64,000 bases of DNA from Euglena gracilis (lineage: Eukaryota; Euglenida; Euglenophyceae; Euglenales), in assembly GCA_039621445.1 (NCBI GenBank), contig CP154954.1, forward strand, positions 32,899,455-32,963,454, written 5' to 3'. Of the stretch, positions 10,471 to 24,653 are shown piece after piece (the first letter of the stretch is position 1; the number at the start of each line of letters is the position of its first letter). Both the position numbers and the translations under genes were made by a program. The notes under the pieces were generated by a model. It saw nothing but the letters and a program-made list of their open reading frames with translations. It had not been told where the DNA came from and made no database searches.

Positions 10471-13400
10471 CTGCAGGGGAATTGTGCATGGTGACCCCAG
10501 AGACAACCATGGGAGTGCTGGGGGGGGGGGGTCAATACTTCCAGGAACTGATGGCGAAAATCTGACTCCTAGAAATACCCCAACAAATACCCATTTTTTA
10601 GTTTGAAATCCCTTACAATGGTTTAAAAGATTTAGCACCTTAAATGGTGCTGGTAACATGAAAAGCAAAATTTTTTTGGCGATAAAACCCACAAAACCGT
10701 CAAATGGGGGGGGATCATTTTGCTGGTCGGTCAGCCTGGGGGAGGGAGGCTTAATGGATGCTTATGGACAGGGATGGGATGGCGGCGGTTCCGGCCCACT
10801 GACAGCTGCAAATGGCAGTCGATGGCGCCACGACGAGTGGAAGCCTCACGTGTCTGCCAGGGCGGTCCTTAAGCAAATAAAAAAAACAAACTCCGCTGTC
10901 CCAGCACAATCAATGCAAAATCCACCAGAAAATGGGAAAAGAAATTGGGAATTTTCGGCAAGAACAGGTCGATATCGGGGAAAAAAGTGATTCCTGGGGT
11001 CCTTGGACCATCGCCCATCCACCCAAATCATCAAAAGATGTGTGTTTGAACATTTTAATTTTGGACCCTGTTCAAGTCCCAGTCTGGTTCTTGGCTGGCC
11101 CTTTGGCCGAAGGGGGGGGGCGGTCCTTAAGAAAATAATAAAAAAAACTTTCCTGTCCCTTAATGACCGCCCTGGTGTCTGCGCCGGCAGCAGTGGGGGC
11201 AGCAGGGCAGGCAGGCATTATTTCTTAAGGTGCCTTAAAATCTCAAAAAACTCCCAAAAACCTTGAAATATTTCGAAATTTTCGTTTTAAAAACAGTGCC
11301 TGGTCAATGCTTCCAGGAACTATGGTCAAAATTTGACCCCTAAAAAAATACAAATGCCCTATTTTTTATTTGTAAACTGTCAGCGTGGTTCAAAAAATAG
11401 CATTCTAAATGGTGGTTGGTCACACAGAATGCCAAAAAAACCTTTTTTTTTGGGAGTGTGGCGGGCGGGGTGGGGCGGGGCGGGGCGGCACTTGATGGAG
11501 CCCGCCATGCGGTCCAGCCGCTCCTGCATCGACCGGTCCAGGGTCGCCTGGCTGCCGGATGCGCCGAGCGATGCGGCGGCCGGCGCGGCGCCGTCCCCGC
11601 GACTGCGGCCGCGCGACGCGCCCATGGCGTGGGCGGGGCTGGCCTCGACGCGGGCGAGGATCTCCGACTGGATCGGGCGGGGCCCGGCGTCTGTTTCGCA
11701 CCCCCTGGGGGGGGGCAGAGGTGTGCCTGGTGCTGTGGGGGGGTTGGCCCATACCAGGGGCCTAGACAATCTTCCAGAAAATTGGCCATTTTCGGGCCCC
11801 CAGCGTCTTCCACGCCGGGGTGTGTGTGTGTGTGTGTGTGTGTGTGTTGTGAGCGGGTTGTGTTGTGTGTGTGTGTGTGTGTGTTGTGTGTTGTGTTTGT
11901 GTGTTGTTTGTGTGTTGTGTGTGTTGTGTGTGTGTTGCGTGTGTGTGTGTTGTGTGTGTGTTATGTGTGTGTGTTGTGTGTGTTGTGTGTGTGTTGTGTG
12001 TGTGTGTTGTGTGGGTGTGTGTGTTGTGTTGTGTGTGTGTTGTGTTGTGTGTGTGTGTGTGTGTGTGTGCTATAGCTTAACCCACCCCAAAGCCAAATGC
12101 CCACCGAGGTGTGAGGGCGTTGAAGTGCCCTCCCTCCATATTGTTGGTGGGTGGTCGTAAAAAGAAGCCTGGGCGGTACACCGACTGCGCCCAACCCTCG
12201 TGCAGCGCCTCCTTCCTCCTCTGTTGCTGATCATCCAGCTGCGGTGGGTGGGACGACAGGGTCCGGAGGCAGTGCAAAACAACAACTACGGGGGGGGTCA
12301 ATGTTGCGTCCTGGCGGTGAAAAAGTTTGCTGGAAAACGGTCATTTTTGGGGGCCAAATGCCTTCGGTGCTGGGGGCACGGTGTTACCCTCCCACTCTGC
12401 AAACCGGACTCCTGCGGTCGAAAATGCCTTCCCACTGCCCACCCCGCCCCCCGGGGGGGCCCTTCTTTCAAAAGAAGTTTGCACAACACACACACACACA
12501 ACACAGTGACACAATTGGTGTACTTGGTGTATGTCCTCTAGGTTGTTGACCATGGTCAGTGGGTGTGCATAAATGATATCACTTACACTTTTGACAAAAA
12601 TGACGGGGAAAAATGACGGAAAATTTTCGATTTTGGAAAGGGTGGGCGATGAGCCAGGGGGTGTGAGGAATCAATTTTCTTCCGATGTCGATCTATCTGT
12701 TCTTGCCGAAAAATGCCAATTTTCCTTTCCCATTTTTTGTGGATTTTTCATTGAATGTGCTGGGACAGCGGAGTTTTTTTTTTTACTTTCTTATGGACCG
12801 CCCTGGTAAAAAATTAAAATTTCCATCATTAATCTCACCCCAAATTGACCATGTGTCATATCCCCGACTTTGTGTGTGAAACTTGACTACGTGCTGCCAC
12901 CAAAAGACGTACCCCCCCCTCATTTACACCGATGGTTCGGTATGTCACTTTCACACTGCTTGAAATCCCTGGGGGGGTCTGTATAAATGGGAGGTCGGTA
13001 TAAATGGGTCAAGGTGCCCAACTGGGGCGGGGGGGGGGGGACGAGGCGACGTGCATTTGTCCTCTCTCCCAGTTTGTCATCCAACCCCAATCAGCAATAA
13101 TCCATCTGTTCACATTTCACCAAAAATAAACGCTAGCGTGAGTCTAAGTGTTTTTTTTTGTGTTTTCTGAGACCTCTCCATGCTTTACCTTGGTGGACCG
13201 GATGCAAGAGAGGGGGGCCGGTATAAATCTATTTCTTCTTCTTTCCTTCACAGCGGTCGGTATAAACAAGGGGAGTTAGTATGAATGGGGGTGCGTCTAA
13301 ATGGGAAGGGTTAGAAAGAGTACGGGGGGAAAATGCCAGGCAAAATTATGGGCAAATTAAATAATTTTTAAACATTCCCATCATTTCTGTTTTCCCGTAA

Positions 13401-14262
13401 TTTTCGGACCGAAGTTGCGCCTGTGTGCACTCAGCGCATCGAATCAAGAACACTTTCCGTGTCAGCGGCCCGCCTCCCGCTTTCCGTGTCAGCAGCCACA
13501 CCTCCTTCACCTCCTGCCGGAGGTCCCGCACGAAGCCGGTCTGGTCCGCCATGAACTTCGCGAAGCGCTCCTCGAAGTCCCGGTCCTCCGCCTCCCGCTT
13601 CGCCTGCCGGCGCTGCTCCGCGCTCTGCTTCGCCGACGCCAGCTGCGCTGCGAACTCCGTGTCCTGCGGCCACCCCGCCGCGGTCAGGCCGGGCGGCCAT
13701 TTTGTGTGCCGGCCTCGCCATTTCGGGTTTTTTGGGAAACGGGACCACCTTCGCCATCAAAACCAAAAAATGCAAACCAAAAGCCCCGGGGTCTCCCCCA
13801 GCGTATGGGACGTTTGTGTCCCGCCAAGCACTGCTGCACCGCCGCATCGGTGTTGGTCAGTTGGTGTACTGATGCTGGAACCGGCAGTGCCGAAAATCGA
13901 TCTGTGGGCAGCGGGGGGGGGGGGGTTGGTAAAGATGCCAACGTGTCCGCAGGTGTGGGGGGTGATTGGGCGGGTCGGTGGAGCGGCGGGGTGGGGGGGC
14001 GTGGAGCCGGAGGCGGATGGCCTCTCGCTGGCGTTCCTCCTGCAGCTCCCGGAAAGACGCCTCACAGCCCTCCCTTCCAGCCGGCCAGCCGGTCTGGGGT
14101 ACAATACACATTTCGTCATGATGTGGTTGGATAAATGCCAAAAGGGCGATTGGGTGTGTGTGATTGGGTGTGTGTGATTGGGTGTGTGTGTGTGTGTGTG
14201 TTTGTCCGTGTGTGTTTGTGCGTGCGTTTGCGTGCATGTGTGTCTGTGTGCGTGTATTTGCG

Positions 14263-14294
<32 letters not shown>

Positions 14295-17200
14295 CTCCCG
14301 TCTGTATTTGTGTGTGTGCATGTGTGCCACACACACATATCTACATACTTCTCCCCATACTCCTTCCCAGCACAACTTACCCAGCCAGTTCTTTCCCTCT
14401 CTTGCCAACTTTATCATAACAACAGGGGACTTGCTCCAATTGTCACCGTTTCCGTTCGGGCTGCGGTGATCATCATGGAAAAGTCACAATGATGTCACAA
14501 ACATCGTGTCACAAACATCGTAATTTAAAGCGCAGTGAACGGAAAAGCAAATGACACAAGGTCGAATTTCACACAAACTCTGAAGAGGAGAAACCCCAGC
14601 TTCAGGCTGGGAGGGGGATGACCCCTCCACCATTTCAGCGTTTTGAGTTGGACAAACCTGTGGTCCAAGGAAGGGAGGCCTGGGCCGGGGACTACAGCTT
14701 CGACGAAGGGGCTCAGCTGCAGGCTGTTCTCAGGGACACACACATGCCGACCAGCACCACACATTTTGGCTTCCGCCACAACCTCGATTCAAAAAAATTG
14801 CGACAACCGAACTGGAACTGAAGAGGGCAACGTGACTCCCCAAATATGGAAGCTGGTGTTGGATTTGTCGATCAGGTGTAGAATCCCTACCCATATGCTC
14901 ATTTAAATTTGGTTCCAATTTGCTCATTCAATTTGTATGGTAGCATTTGGAAAGGCGTCCATTACAGAGCAAATTGGACGCCAAATTAAATGAGCAAGGG
15001 GAGGGGAGATGCATGGTTCTGGATACCCCTGGGAAAAAACTGGTGCGAAGCGAAAAAATTCTTGGGCTCATATGCCCCATAATGGTGGTTTCTTGCAAAA
15101 ACAAAAACAAAATCCAACGCATGACTTCTCCGGCTCAAAATGCAAATTTGGTTCCTTGGGGGTCCCAGAACCCACTCAGCCCAAAAGGCGGGGGGGGGGG
15201 TGATCTGAGCCCTCCTCCCCCTGTACAAAACAACGCTCCATTAACACCCTGCGCATAACAGCATGACAATGGATAAAAAACCTTTTTTTTTTGCGCTGGA
15301 AAATGTTATAAATGTGTATTTGATTGGAGAGGGTTGAACTTTTGTGAAGCTCTGAGGCTTCCCGAAATATGCAAATACAAAACATACTGGAGCTTTTCTA
15401 CTTCAAAAATGGCGCTAGAATGGCATTTAATTGAAAGTGATCTTCCTTTGCTCTAAAAACCTCCTCACTTAAATCCCCCCAGGGGTTATAAGAACCTGTT
15501 TGGTGGTCGGTCCGGGGGGGCGGGGGGGGGGTAAGGGGGGGTGGTTATAAATTGAGCCTTGGTGTGTAATGGGAAGAGGTTCAAAATCACCCCCAATTCT
15601 TGCCCTGGGGGGGGCAAACAAGGTATTTTGGGTAACTTCATGGTTCTTTTTGCCAAAAACTGGGAGGTTGGCATGCCCACCACACCTGTTTTTTTGGACA
15701 CTGAGGAGTTTAGCATATTTTGTCTATTGCTTCTTCATCGTTCTTTCCCTCTGGGTGGGGTTGTAAATCACGGTTTGGTAATTGGGCCGGGGGGGGTTAT
15801 AAATGGGTTGATCCCCGAACAAGCCTGATCCACAAACTCCGCATTGCTGACCACAGAAAGATATCCCGCTGGGTCATGGACATGACATGCCATACTGAGC
15901 ACAACAATGCAACGGAATACGACAGAAACACAAATGCTGCAGAGAAAATGAGAAAGAGACGTGCTGTTTGGAGAGGAGGTGAAGAAAAATTGCAAGAGAA
16001 CCCATTTCTGGATGCTCTTTCAGAACGACGGTGAAAGAAAAGCAGTGGGAACACACAGCCAACAGCAGTCGATTGTCTGGCGATGGCAATGCAATGGCGA
16101 CCTTCGTTGGGTCATGACGTGAGTGCGGTATGGTTTCTGTTTGAGCCAAGTTGGGGCCTCCAGCCTGTTAACAGAAAAGAAACTCCGCTGTCCTAGCAGA
16201 TTGAACTAAAATCCCCAAGGAAATGGGCAAGAGTTCGATATCCCTTGGCAAAAAACCAGTTCACATCGGGGAACGATTGTAGCAATTTTGGACCATCGTC
16301 CATCCGCCGAAATCATCAAAAGAATACAAGTTTCGATTTGCTTTAATTTTCGAACCCGCTCGAGCCCCGGAGTGGCCATTGGCCGTTGGATAGTAAAAAG
16401 AAAAGTCCTGCCCCTTACGGTGGGGGAGGTGTGAATTCAGGCTGGACATTTGTGACGTCGCTTTTCTCGAGGGCTTTGGGCATTTCAGAGGAATTCTTGG
16501 GCTGGGGAAATGCTCCTCGGTCAACAAGTGATCATCTCCAACTGGCCAAAGCCTTTGGTGGTTTGTGTAGCTGCGTGAACAGGACGGCTTTGGGAGGTAT
16601 CTGTGACTGCAAGAGGTCTGTTGAATTCGAGACTGCAACCATTCAACACAGCGTCAGAAACAATGAAGCGAACTCTCGAATCTCAATGCGAAGAGCCAAG
16701 CTAGGAAGGGAGGAAGCAAGAGGAAAAGGCACATGACACACAATGATAATGGGACAGCACAGGGTCAAGATGAGGGTCGCTTCTTTTCCGTTGGATGCTG
16801 TTGGAAGGCCCAGACAATGCCATGGGAAAGGCACCAAGCTGGCAGGCCAAGCAACCAAGGACACTTTGAAACACTGCATGAACAAGAATGCACACCGACC
16901 CTCCAGGCAGAAGCCCTCTCGCCATTTTGGTCCGCAGCTGGGCGTGTGGTAAAGGCGGTTGTCCTTGCAAACGACAGGGCTCTGGCCAGGGATGGGCGTT
17001 CCAGTGCTCCCGTCCCCAATCGAAAAAAAAAAAGACGACCCTGAGAAGGACAGACCGGACGGCAGCGCAGGGAGGGGGTCTGTGTCGTCGTGGGCCGGCG
17101 GGATCGCTAAATGGGAGTGCCGAAGAGGGGCCCTGAGGCCCCCAACAGCACCGCCCCTTTGGGGAGGGATCGATGGATGGAGCCAAGCGATCCGTTCCAA

Positions 17201-20200
17201 ATGACTGAAGTCAGATAACCTAATAAAAATTTTTTTATGACACGGCCGGCTTCCGCATGGCTCGCTCAAAAAAGGGACAGTGTTTGTGTATTTTGTGCCC
17301 CTAAACACCCCAACCCACCGACCCAACCGCACCGTGTATGCTTCAATGGCACCCTCTCCCACGGGGACACTTTTACAAGGCAAAAGTCAACCGTGAAGCC
17401 TGATGACTCGAGAGGAGCGGTGGCTGGCGCTGCGACGTGGTATTGGCGGTCCACCTTGTTGAGGAGCCGGTGGCAGGCCGCGGTGAGGAGGAGGGGGCCC
17501 TGCCCGGCCCGGCCTGCCTCCTGGGCCGCCTGGGGGAAACAGCAAAAGAACACACTTGTCGATTGTGCTTCAATTCCGACCCCGTTTGAGCCCCGGATCG
17601 GCCATTGGCTGTGGGATAGTTTAAAAACAAGGAGGCCTGCCCCTTAAGGAAGGTGGGGGGGTGTGAGTTGAGTCTGGGGCTAGACATTTGTGACGTTGCT
17701 TCAGGGATAGGTGGGGGGGAAGCTCACCGCCCCTCGACCAAAAGCAAGCCATGCATTGGCACGACACTCCGGAAGATGGCACCAGATGCAGTGCCTGGAT
17801 TTGAACACAGAACGTCACACCCCACGCTAATGTACCCGCCCCCCCCCCCTGGGTAATTGTCGCGCGACAAATCGGGCAGCACGAAGGGGGGGTGACAATT
17901 TCCCGGGGTGAAAATTTGGCCGGCACAGAGGGGGGTGACAATTGCCCGGGGGCGTCAATTGCCCGGGGGCGTCAATTGCCCGGGGGCGTCAATTGCCCGG
18001 GGGCGTCAATTGCCACCCATGTCGGCCACATTAAATCCAAATGACCAAGAACACCATCTGAAACACCAGTGAACATGCAAAAATGCAGCTATGGTTGTGA
18101 TATTGTGTAGAGCATTTGGTATGTGACATTTCTCCGCACGTTGTACCGAAATAGAGGATCAATCGAGTCGTGTCGGCGAAAAGAAAGTTCACAAACATCT
18201 TCTGTGGGGGGGGTGACAATTGGGCAGCACGGACGGGGGTGACAATTTCCCGGGGTGACAAATTGGCCGGCACAGACAGGGGTGACAATTGCCCGGGGGC
18301 GTCAATCGCCCGGGGGGGGGGGCGGGTAAGCAAAAATGCCACATGCGCGTGCAGCAATTTGCAAATAGGAAATAGCACATGGCATGTGCCGCACGGCAGA
18401 TGCACTGCGGCGCATCTGCTGGCGCCACCGTGACGCCGCGTCGCCTGCGGGCCGGCACACCTCCTGCGCGCCGGCCACCGGGGGGCCCAGGAGGCCCAGC
18501 AGGAGGGCCTCGTGCCCCCGCCCGCACACCGTGGAGAACGCCCCGCCGGCGTCCACCCCGACGCACAGCGGATGGGGCCAGGGCAACCATTGGCAGGGGG
18601 CCTGGGTGGAAGAGTCAGCCAGAGGGGGGGGGGCTGGCTGATCCGGACGTCCCCCACAGACACCAGTGTGGCTCTGGGTAACAGGTGTGGGACTTGGCAG
18701 CCTCCTGGGCGTTGGGGGGGGGGGAAGAGGGTGCGAGTGCACAGGCGAAGAAAACAAAGGGGGCACAGGGTGCGGGACTGATCATAACCCTGTGGATGCA
18801 TATGCGGCGTATATGTATCGATATATGTATATATACATGTATAGATATGTATCTATATATATATCTAGATATCTAGATATATGTATATATGTATGTATGT
18901 GTCGGTCTAACAAGGATGAAATCTTGCCAAAGCAAATGGGGGATTTCTTGGACCCCCACCGGGAGGGGGAGCATACATTCGGCCGGCAGCTGGGCTGGAC
19001 CTGGCCAACGGTTTTCAGGGACCCCAAACCTTCCTCGCACCACTTTGAGCATTTTTTTTTTTTGCACAAATTCAGAAAATATCAGCTGGAATCAGCCAAT
19101 CGACTTTTTATCAACCCCCCCCCCCTCTGAGAAGGGGGCTTCGGTTAATGGGCCAATGGATAGCTGTTGGCTGGGGAAAAAAAACGGGGTGTGGGATTGC
19201 TGGATGATCCCTCCGTGGGTCCCAGCCAGCAGAAGCAGATGGTCTGCTTTAAGCTGTAGCATATAAAAAAAGCTGAAATTGCAAGCAATTTTGTTTGAAG
19301 AACGAAGAAGAAATTACAAAAGAAAAGGGGTCCGGGAATGGCGCATTTCATGAGCCTGTCTGGAAAAATCTGGGTGAATAAATGAATGACATAACTGTTG
19401 AATCCAAACCCACCCCAGAGGGTCTCATGACCCCCTCCAGTTACACTAAGGCCTTTTGTCTGTTATGGCAAGCGCTATCCAACAGTGTCCCCCTGAAAGG
19501 GTCCCATACCCACCCTGTAGTGGAGCTGGGTCTGGTACATTATCAAGGGGGGCATGGTACACACGGGCAAAGATGAGAAATTTTATCTGTGAATAAGAAT
19601 GACAATACCTGCAAGATGGATACTGCACACTCCACTGCCTCATTGGCAGACGCTGTTGGGAACGTCACCAGCATCCCATTCCCTGGAGAGAATGAAAGGG
19701 GGAGGTGCAAGCATCCAACCACTACCAGGGAACACACTTACTGCCTCTGACCGGGGTGACCCCACGGATGACATTGTGGCGACTACCTTGGCAGCGGGGA
19801 AATAATTTCTTCCAATCTTTAAAACCCCATACAATCAGAACCCCTCAAAGACCCTCCCGGAATGAGGTGCTGCAACCTGTTGATGCACTGGGTTACTTTG
19901 TGAGGCACTCCGCAAAAGCATATGCATTGAACGTATGGGCAATATGGCCATTGATTGACAATAAAAAAATATAAAAATTAATTACCAGTTCTATCCTGCC
20001 CGTTTCTCGTGTTGTGTGAGTCGGACTAGCATGAGCAGGGAAACCCATTGCCAAAGCACGGCCGCAGCAGCCGAGGAGCCGTACCAATCCACGGGTAGCA
20101 GGTGCCGCCCACGGCTGCCACCCGTCGGTGGACCACGCCCATCAAGGCGCCGATGCTGTGGGCGACCGAGGCGGCTGGGCTGTTGGAGACGGAGCCAGCC

Positions 20201-23200
20201 TAAAGGTGCGGGGTGGCAGGGGCTGGGGGCGAAACATGATCAAATGGGGCAGCCCACAACCCCCTCCCCCCTGGATGATCTCTGGGCAGGTCAACAAAGA
20301 CAGAGATAATCAGGTCTATGGAGACAACCTAACCCCCCCCCCCGGGAAACTGTCACCTGACAGGTTGGCCGGTATCGGGGGCCCTGATGTATGTATGTAC
20401 GTACATACGTACGTACGTATGTATGTATGTATGTATGCATGCATGTATGTATGTATGTATGTATGTATGTATGTATGTATGTATGTATGTATGTATGTAT
20501 GTATGTATGTATGTATGTATGTATGTATGTATGTATGTATGTATGTATGTATGCATGCATGCATGTATGTATGTGTGCATGCATGCATATATGTATGTAC
20601 GTATGTGTGTATGTATGTGTGTATGTATGTATGCATGTATGTATGTACGTATGTAAGTAGGTATATATGAATGTATGTATGTATGCATGTATGTATGTAT
20701 GTATGTCTGTATATATGTATATATGTATATATGTGTGTATGTATGTGTGTACGTATGTATGTATGTATGTATGTATGTATGTATGTATGTATGTATGTAT
20801 GTATGTATGTACGTATGTATGTATGTATGTATGTATGTATGTATGTATGTATGTATGTATGTATGTATGTATGTATGTATGTATGTATGTATTGTATGTA
20901 TGTATGTGTGCATGCATGCATGTATGTATGTACGTATGTGAGTATGTATGTATGTATGTATGTATGCATGCATGTATGTATGTACGTATGTACGCATGTA
21001 TGTATGAATGTATGTATGTATGCATGTATGTATGTATGCATGTCTGTATATATGTATATATGTATGTAGGTATGAATGTATGCATGCATGCATGTATGTA
21101 TGTATGTATGTATGTATGTATGCGTGAATGTATGTATGTATGTATGCATGTATGTGTGTACGTACATACGTACGTATGTAAATATGTATGTATGTATGTA
21201 CCTCCCCCCCCCTCAGCCCAATGAATGTATGTATGTATGTATGTATGTATGTATGTATGTATGTATGTATGTATGTATGTATGTATGTATGTATGTATGT
21301 ATGTATGTATGTATGTATGTATGTATGTATGCATGTATGTATGTATGTATGTATGCATGCATGAATGTATGCATGCATGTATGTATGCATGTATGTATGT
21401 ATGTATGTATGTGTGTACTCTACGAATGTGCAGTTTTACATCCATACAAATATACACTTATGTGAATGTGCAATTATAAATACATCCAAATTCATCCCAT
21501 TGGGATCCTTTGTCCCTTTTCCCAAGTCAGTGGTCAGAGAGCAGGGCAGGCACTGCCCAGCACACCAGCTGCCTGAGGGACCCCACGGTGAGGGGCTGGA
21601 CCCCGATGAACGCCACCACCAGCTCTGCAGCGGTCCCTTGCTCTGTCAGGGGCAGGCTGGCTGTGCCCCTGGAGACTCCGAATGAATGCGGATGTGACCA
21701 ATCAAAGGATGACAGGTAAAAAAAATGCAAAGATGTTCCATGAAATGGCTATGATCGGGACAACTATCAACCAATCACAGAGATGAATTCTGCAATTTTG
21801 CATTTTTTTGCAATTTTTTTGGATCAATGTTTGAAAGCTGCCACATTTTTGACAAATTTTATCGAAAATTGTGTCACAGAGGACTTTGGGTCATCCTGGG
21901 GTGTTTCATTTCGAGAATTCCACTTTATCATCCCCCTGACTTATAACCCACCCTTTTGGCTGACTAGCCAAACCACATCACAACCATATCGGCTTTAAAT
22001 GGGTGGGCTTTAATGTTGCATTTTTTTTCCAACTCAATCCGCAGAGGAACCAAAATTTTAGTCCCAGCCACAATTTTTTTTTAGAACTTTCATCCCCCCC
22101 CTCCAAACCCTACTGCGGCACGATGAAAATTAAGCAAAAATTGCCGAAACTTGTGACTTTGGAAACAAAAAAACATCCAAATTTTTTCGGGTTGTCTGGG
22201 GCAAAAAGCCGTCAGAGGCCCTTCGAGAAGGGGGCACCCTTGGGCAGGGTTGAGGCAACACTCATCCTGGTCAGGGGGTCGATTCCATGAGCCAGCCGAT
22301 GGGTGACGACCGGTGGAGCGTACCGCTCCGCCACGCCGACTGCCTCCTGCGGCGGCAACCAGGGGTGCAGAGGGGAGGTCTGGTGGTGGCGGGGGGGGGG
22401 GGCAGGTCACGTAGGAGGTCTGGGGCAGGGCGGTCCTTGAGCAAAAAAAAAGAGGTATTGCACAAATTGGCGCCCTCACTGGCAATTTCCCCCCACCCCC
22501 ACCCCCACTGATGCGCACGGATGCCATTTTTTCAAAGATGGCAAAAAATGGGTGATTTTGGCTGTGCCACGGGGGGGGGGGGGGCTGCAACCCACCGGAC
22601 CCCCCCTTCCCCCCGCCCCCCACTAACCCTCACTCAACCCTCCTCCTTTTTGAAAACTTCTCATTCTTCGATAAACTTCTCATTCTTCGATGTTTTCCCT
22701 CTGAAAAATGGTCTAAAGTGTGAAATCTTTGGCTGTGGGGGGATGGGACGCGCCCCCCCCCCCCAAATAACAATCAAAGTGCCGTTTTCGGACTTTTTTG
22801 TGAAAGAGGTTTTAACTGTTTTCTTTTTGACCCCACAAATGACCCCAATGAAATGCAAACACATTTCACAGCAATTCGAAAAATGCACACAAGAACAGGA
22901 AATAATTTTTCCGGTTACCCCCCCCACTCACTAAGGCTGGTGGGAGCGCAATATATGAAAAAAAAAACACACTAAACTTTCTGGTGGTCTAAACCAGCAC
23001 ATTGCCAAAAATCCACCGGGAAATTTTGGCAAAAATTGGTCGACTTTGGGCAAATAAAATTCTTTCTGGTGCCCTTGGGCCGGAGCCAAGCAACCCAAAA
23101 CATCAAATAAAAATGTGTTTTATTCTTCGACTCTTAATTTTCGACCCCGTTCGGCGCACGGACTGACCATTGGCTGGGCCTCAAGCCTAAGGGCAGTCCT

Positions 23201-24572
23201 TCAGAGTTGGTGCTTAAAAAGAGCATCCTGTCCCTTATGGACCATCTGGTGGTATTCGGTTGATCAATGCAGGGATTTTGAGACGGCGGACAAATCAAAG
23301 AACAAATCAAAAAGATATCCAAACAGCAATCCAATTTGGCCTAAATGCCTAAATGTCCCGCCCCCTGGCTTGAAGCCTGCCTCCCTCTGCAGCGGGCACA
23401 TTGACCATTCAAACTACATGAAATTGGGGGGGGGAATTACGCACACACACCAGGAGGCTGCCGAGCAGTGGGGACAGCTGGACGCCGTAGTCCTCATCGA
23501 TCCCGTCGACGGACTTTACGGACAATGCGTGGCCACCGAACCTGGCCAAGACCAGGGGCCACAGCACACGAGACCCTCGCTCCAAAACGACTCAGTTTTT
23601 ACCAAACCGTCGTGGCTCTCAGATTGAAGACATATTCGCACACTTTTACACAATACGAATGCAAATCTCACTCCATCCCAGGGGAAAATGTGGGTTGGAC
23701 CTCTCAGTTTCCTGAACGGAAAGAACAAAAGAAACCAAACCAACGCCATTATGGGCTCCTACAAATATGTATTCAGCACCACACCAGCAGGGGACAACAT
23801 TTATCATTGTGGAAATAGAAAAATGTTGATGAGAACGGCTCACACAAGCTCTCCCTCTGCCTCCTCCTCCACCGTCCCACCTCTTCCTCCACACAACCTA
23901 TACCGGCAATTATTTTTGAGCCTTTCCACTCTCAATGTCTGGGCCTCGGATGGCGTTCTGTAATGGTCAGCACATTCGCCACAAAAAAAAACTCACGCCC
24001 AACGTCACTGCAAATGAAAATTTCCTCTGAAGGAAGGGAAAGATATAAAACAATAACGTCCAGAGACACACACCTCCGGGTCGAAATGGTCTCTCTCTGC
24101 GAGAAAAGAGATATACTGCTGTCCGGGGGGGGGGGGTCACAAATCCTGGTCGACACCGAGGAGGGGGAGGGAGGAACAATTCAAAAAATAATTATAATTC
24201 GCATCAGGAATTAAAGGAACAGAGCAAGGATTGGTGCAGGCTGGTGGTCTGGAGGAAAGAGGCTGGAAATCAGAATTGCTGGCAGTCTTTAAAACAAAAA
24301 AGTGAAAATGAAAAATCCGAGTCTCTTAAAGACCGCCCTCCAAAAGCAAGGTATGAAAATTACAAAAAATTGAAGACAGAAGCAACTGGATTTCCTTTAA
24401 TATGCCAAGGAAGAACCTTGGAGGAAAATGGGAATTGAGCAGGAGTTTGCTGAATTGACTCTCGTCCACGTGTCTTGGTGGTTTGGATTGCCACCCCCCA
24501 GCAACACCCGAGGCCTCCCCCACTGTCCCTGGGCTCCAGGCTTCCCTGGCACCCACCCACCCACCCACCCGC

Positions 24573-24653
<81 letters not shown>

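Noticed and set aside
20291-21465. Very long open frames of (YIHT)n or (YVCM)n, up to 388 residues
   Set aside because: They arise from the (TATG)n tetranucleotide repeat, which stays open in all frames; no complex sequence or splice context.
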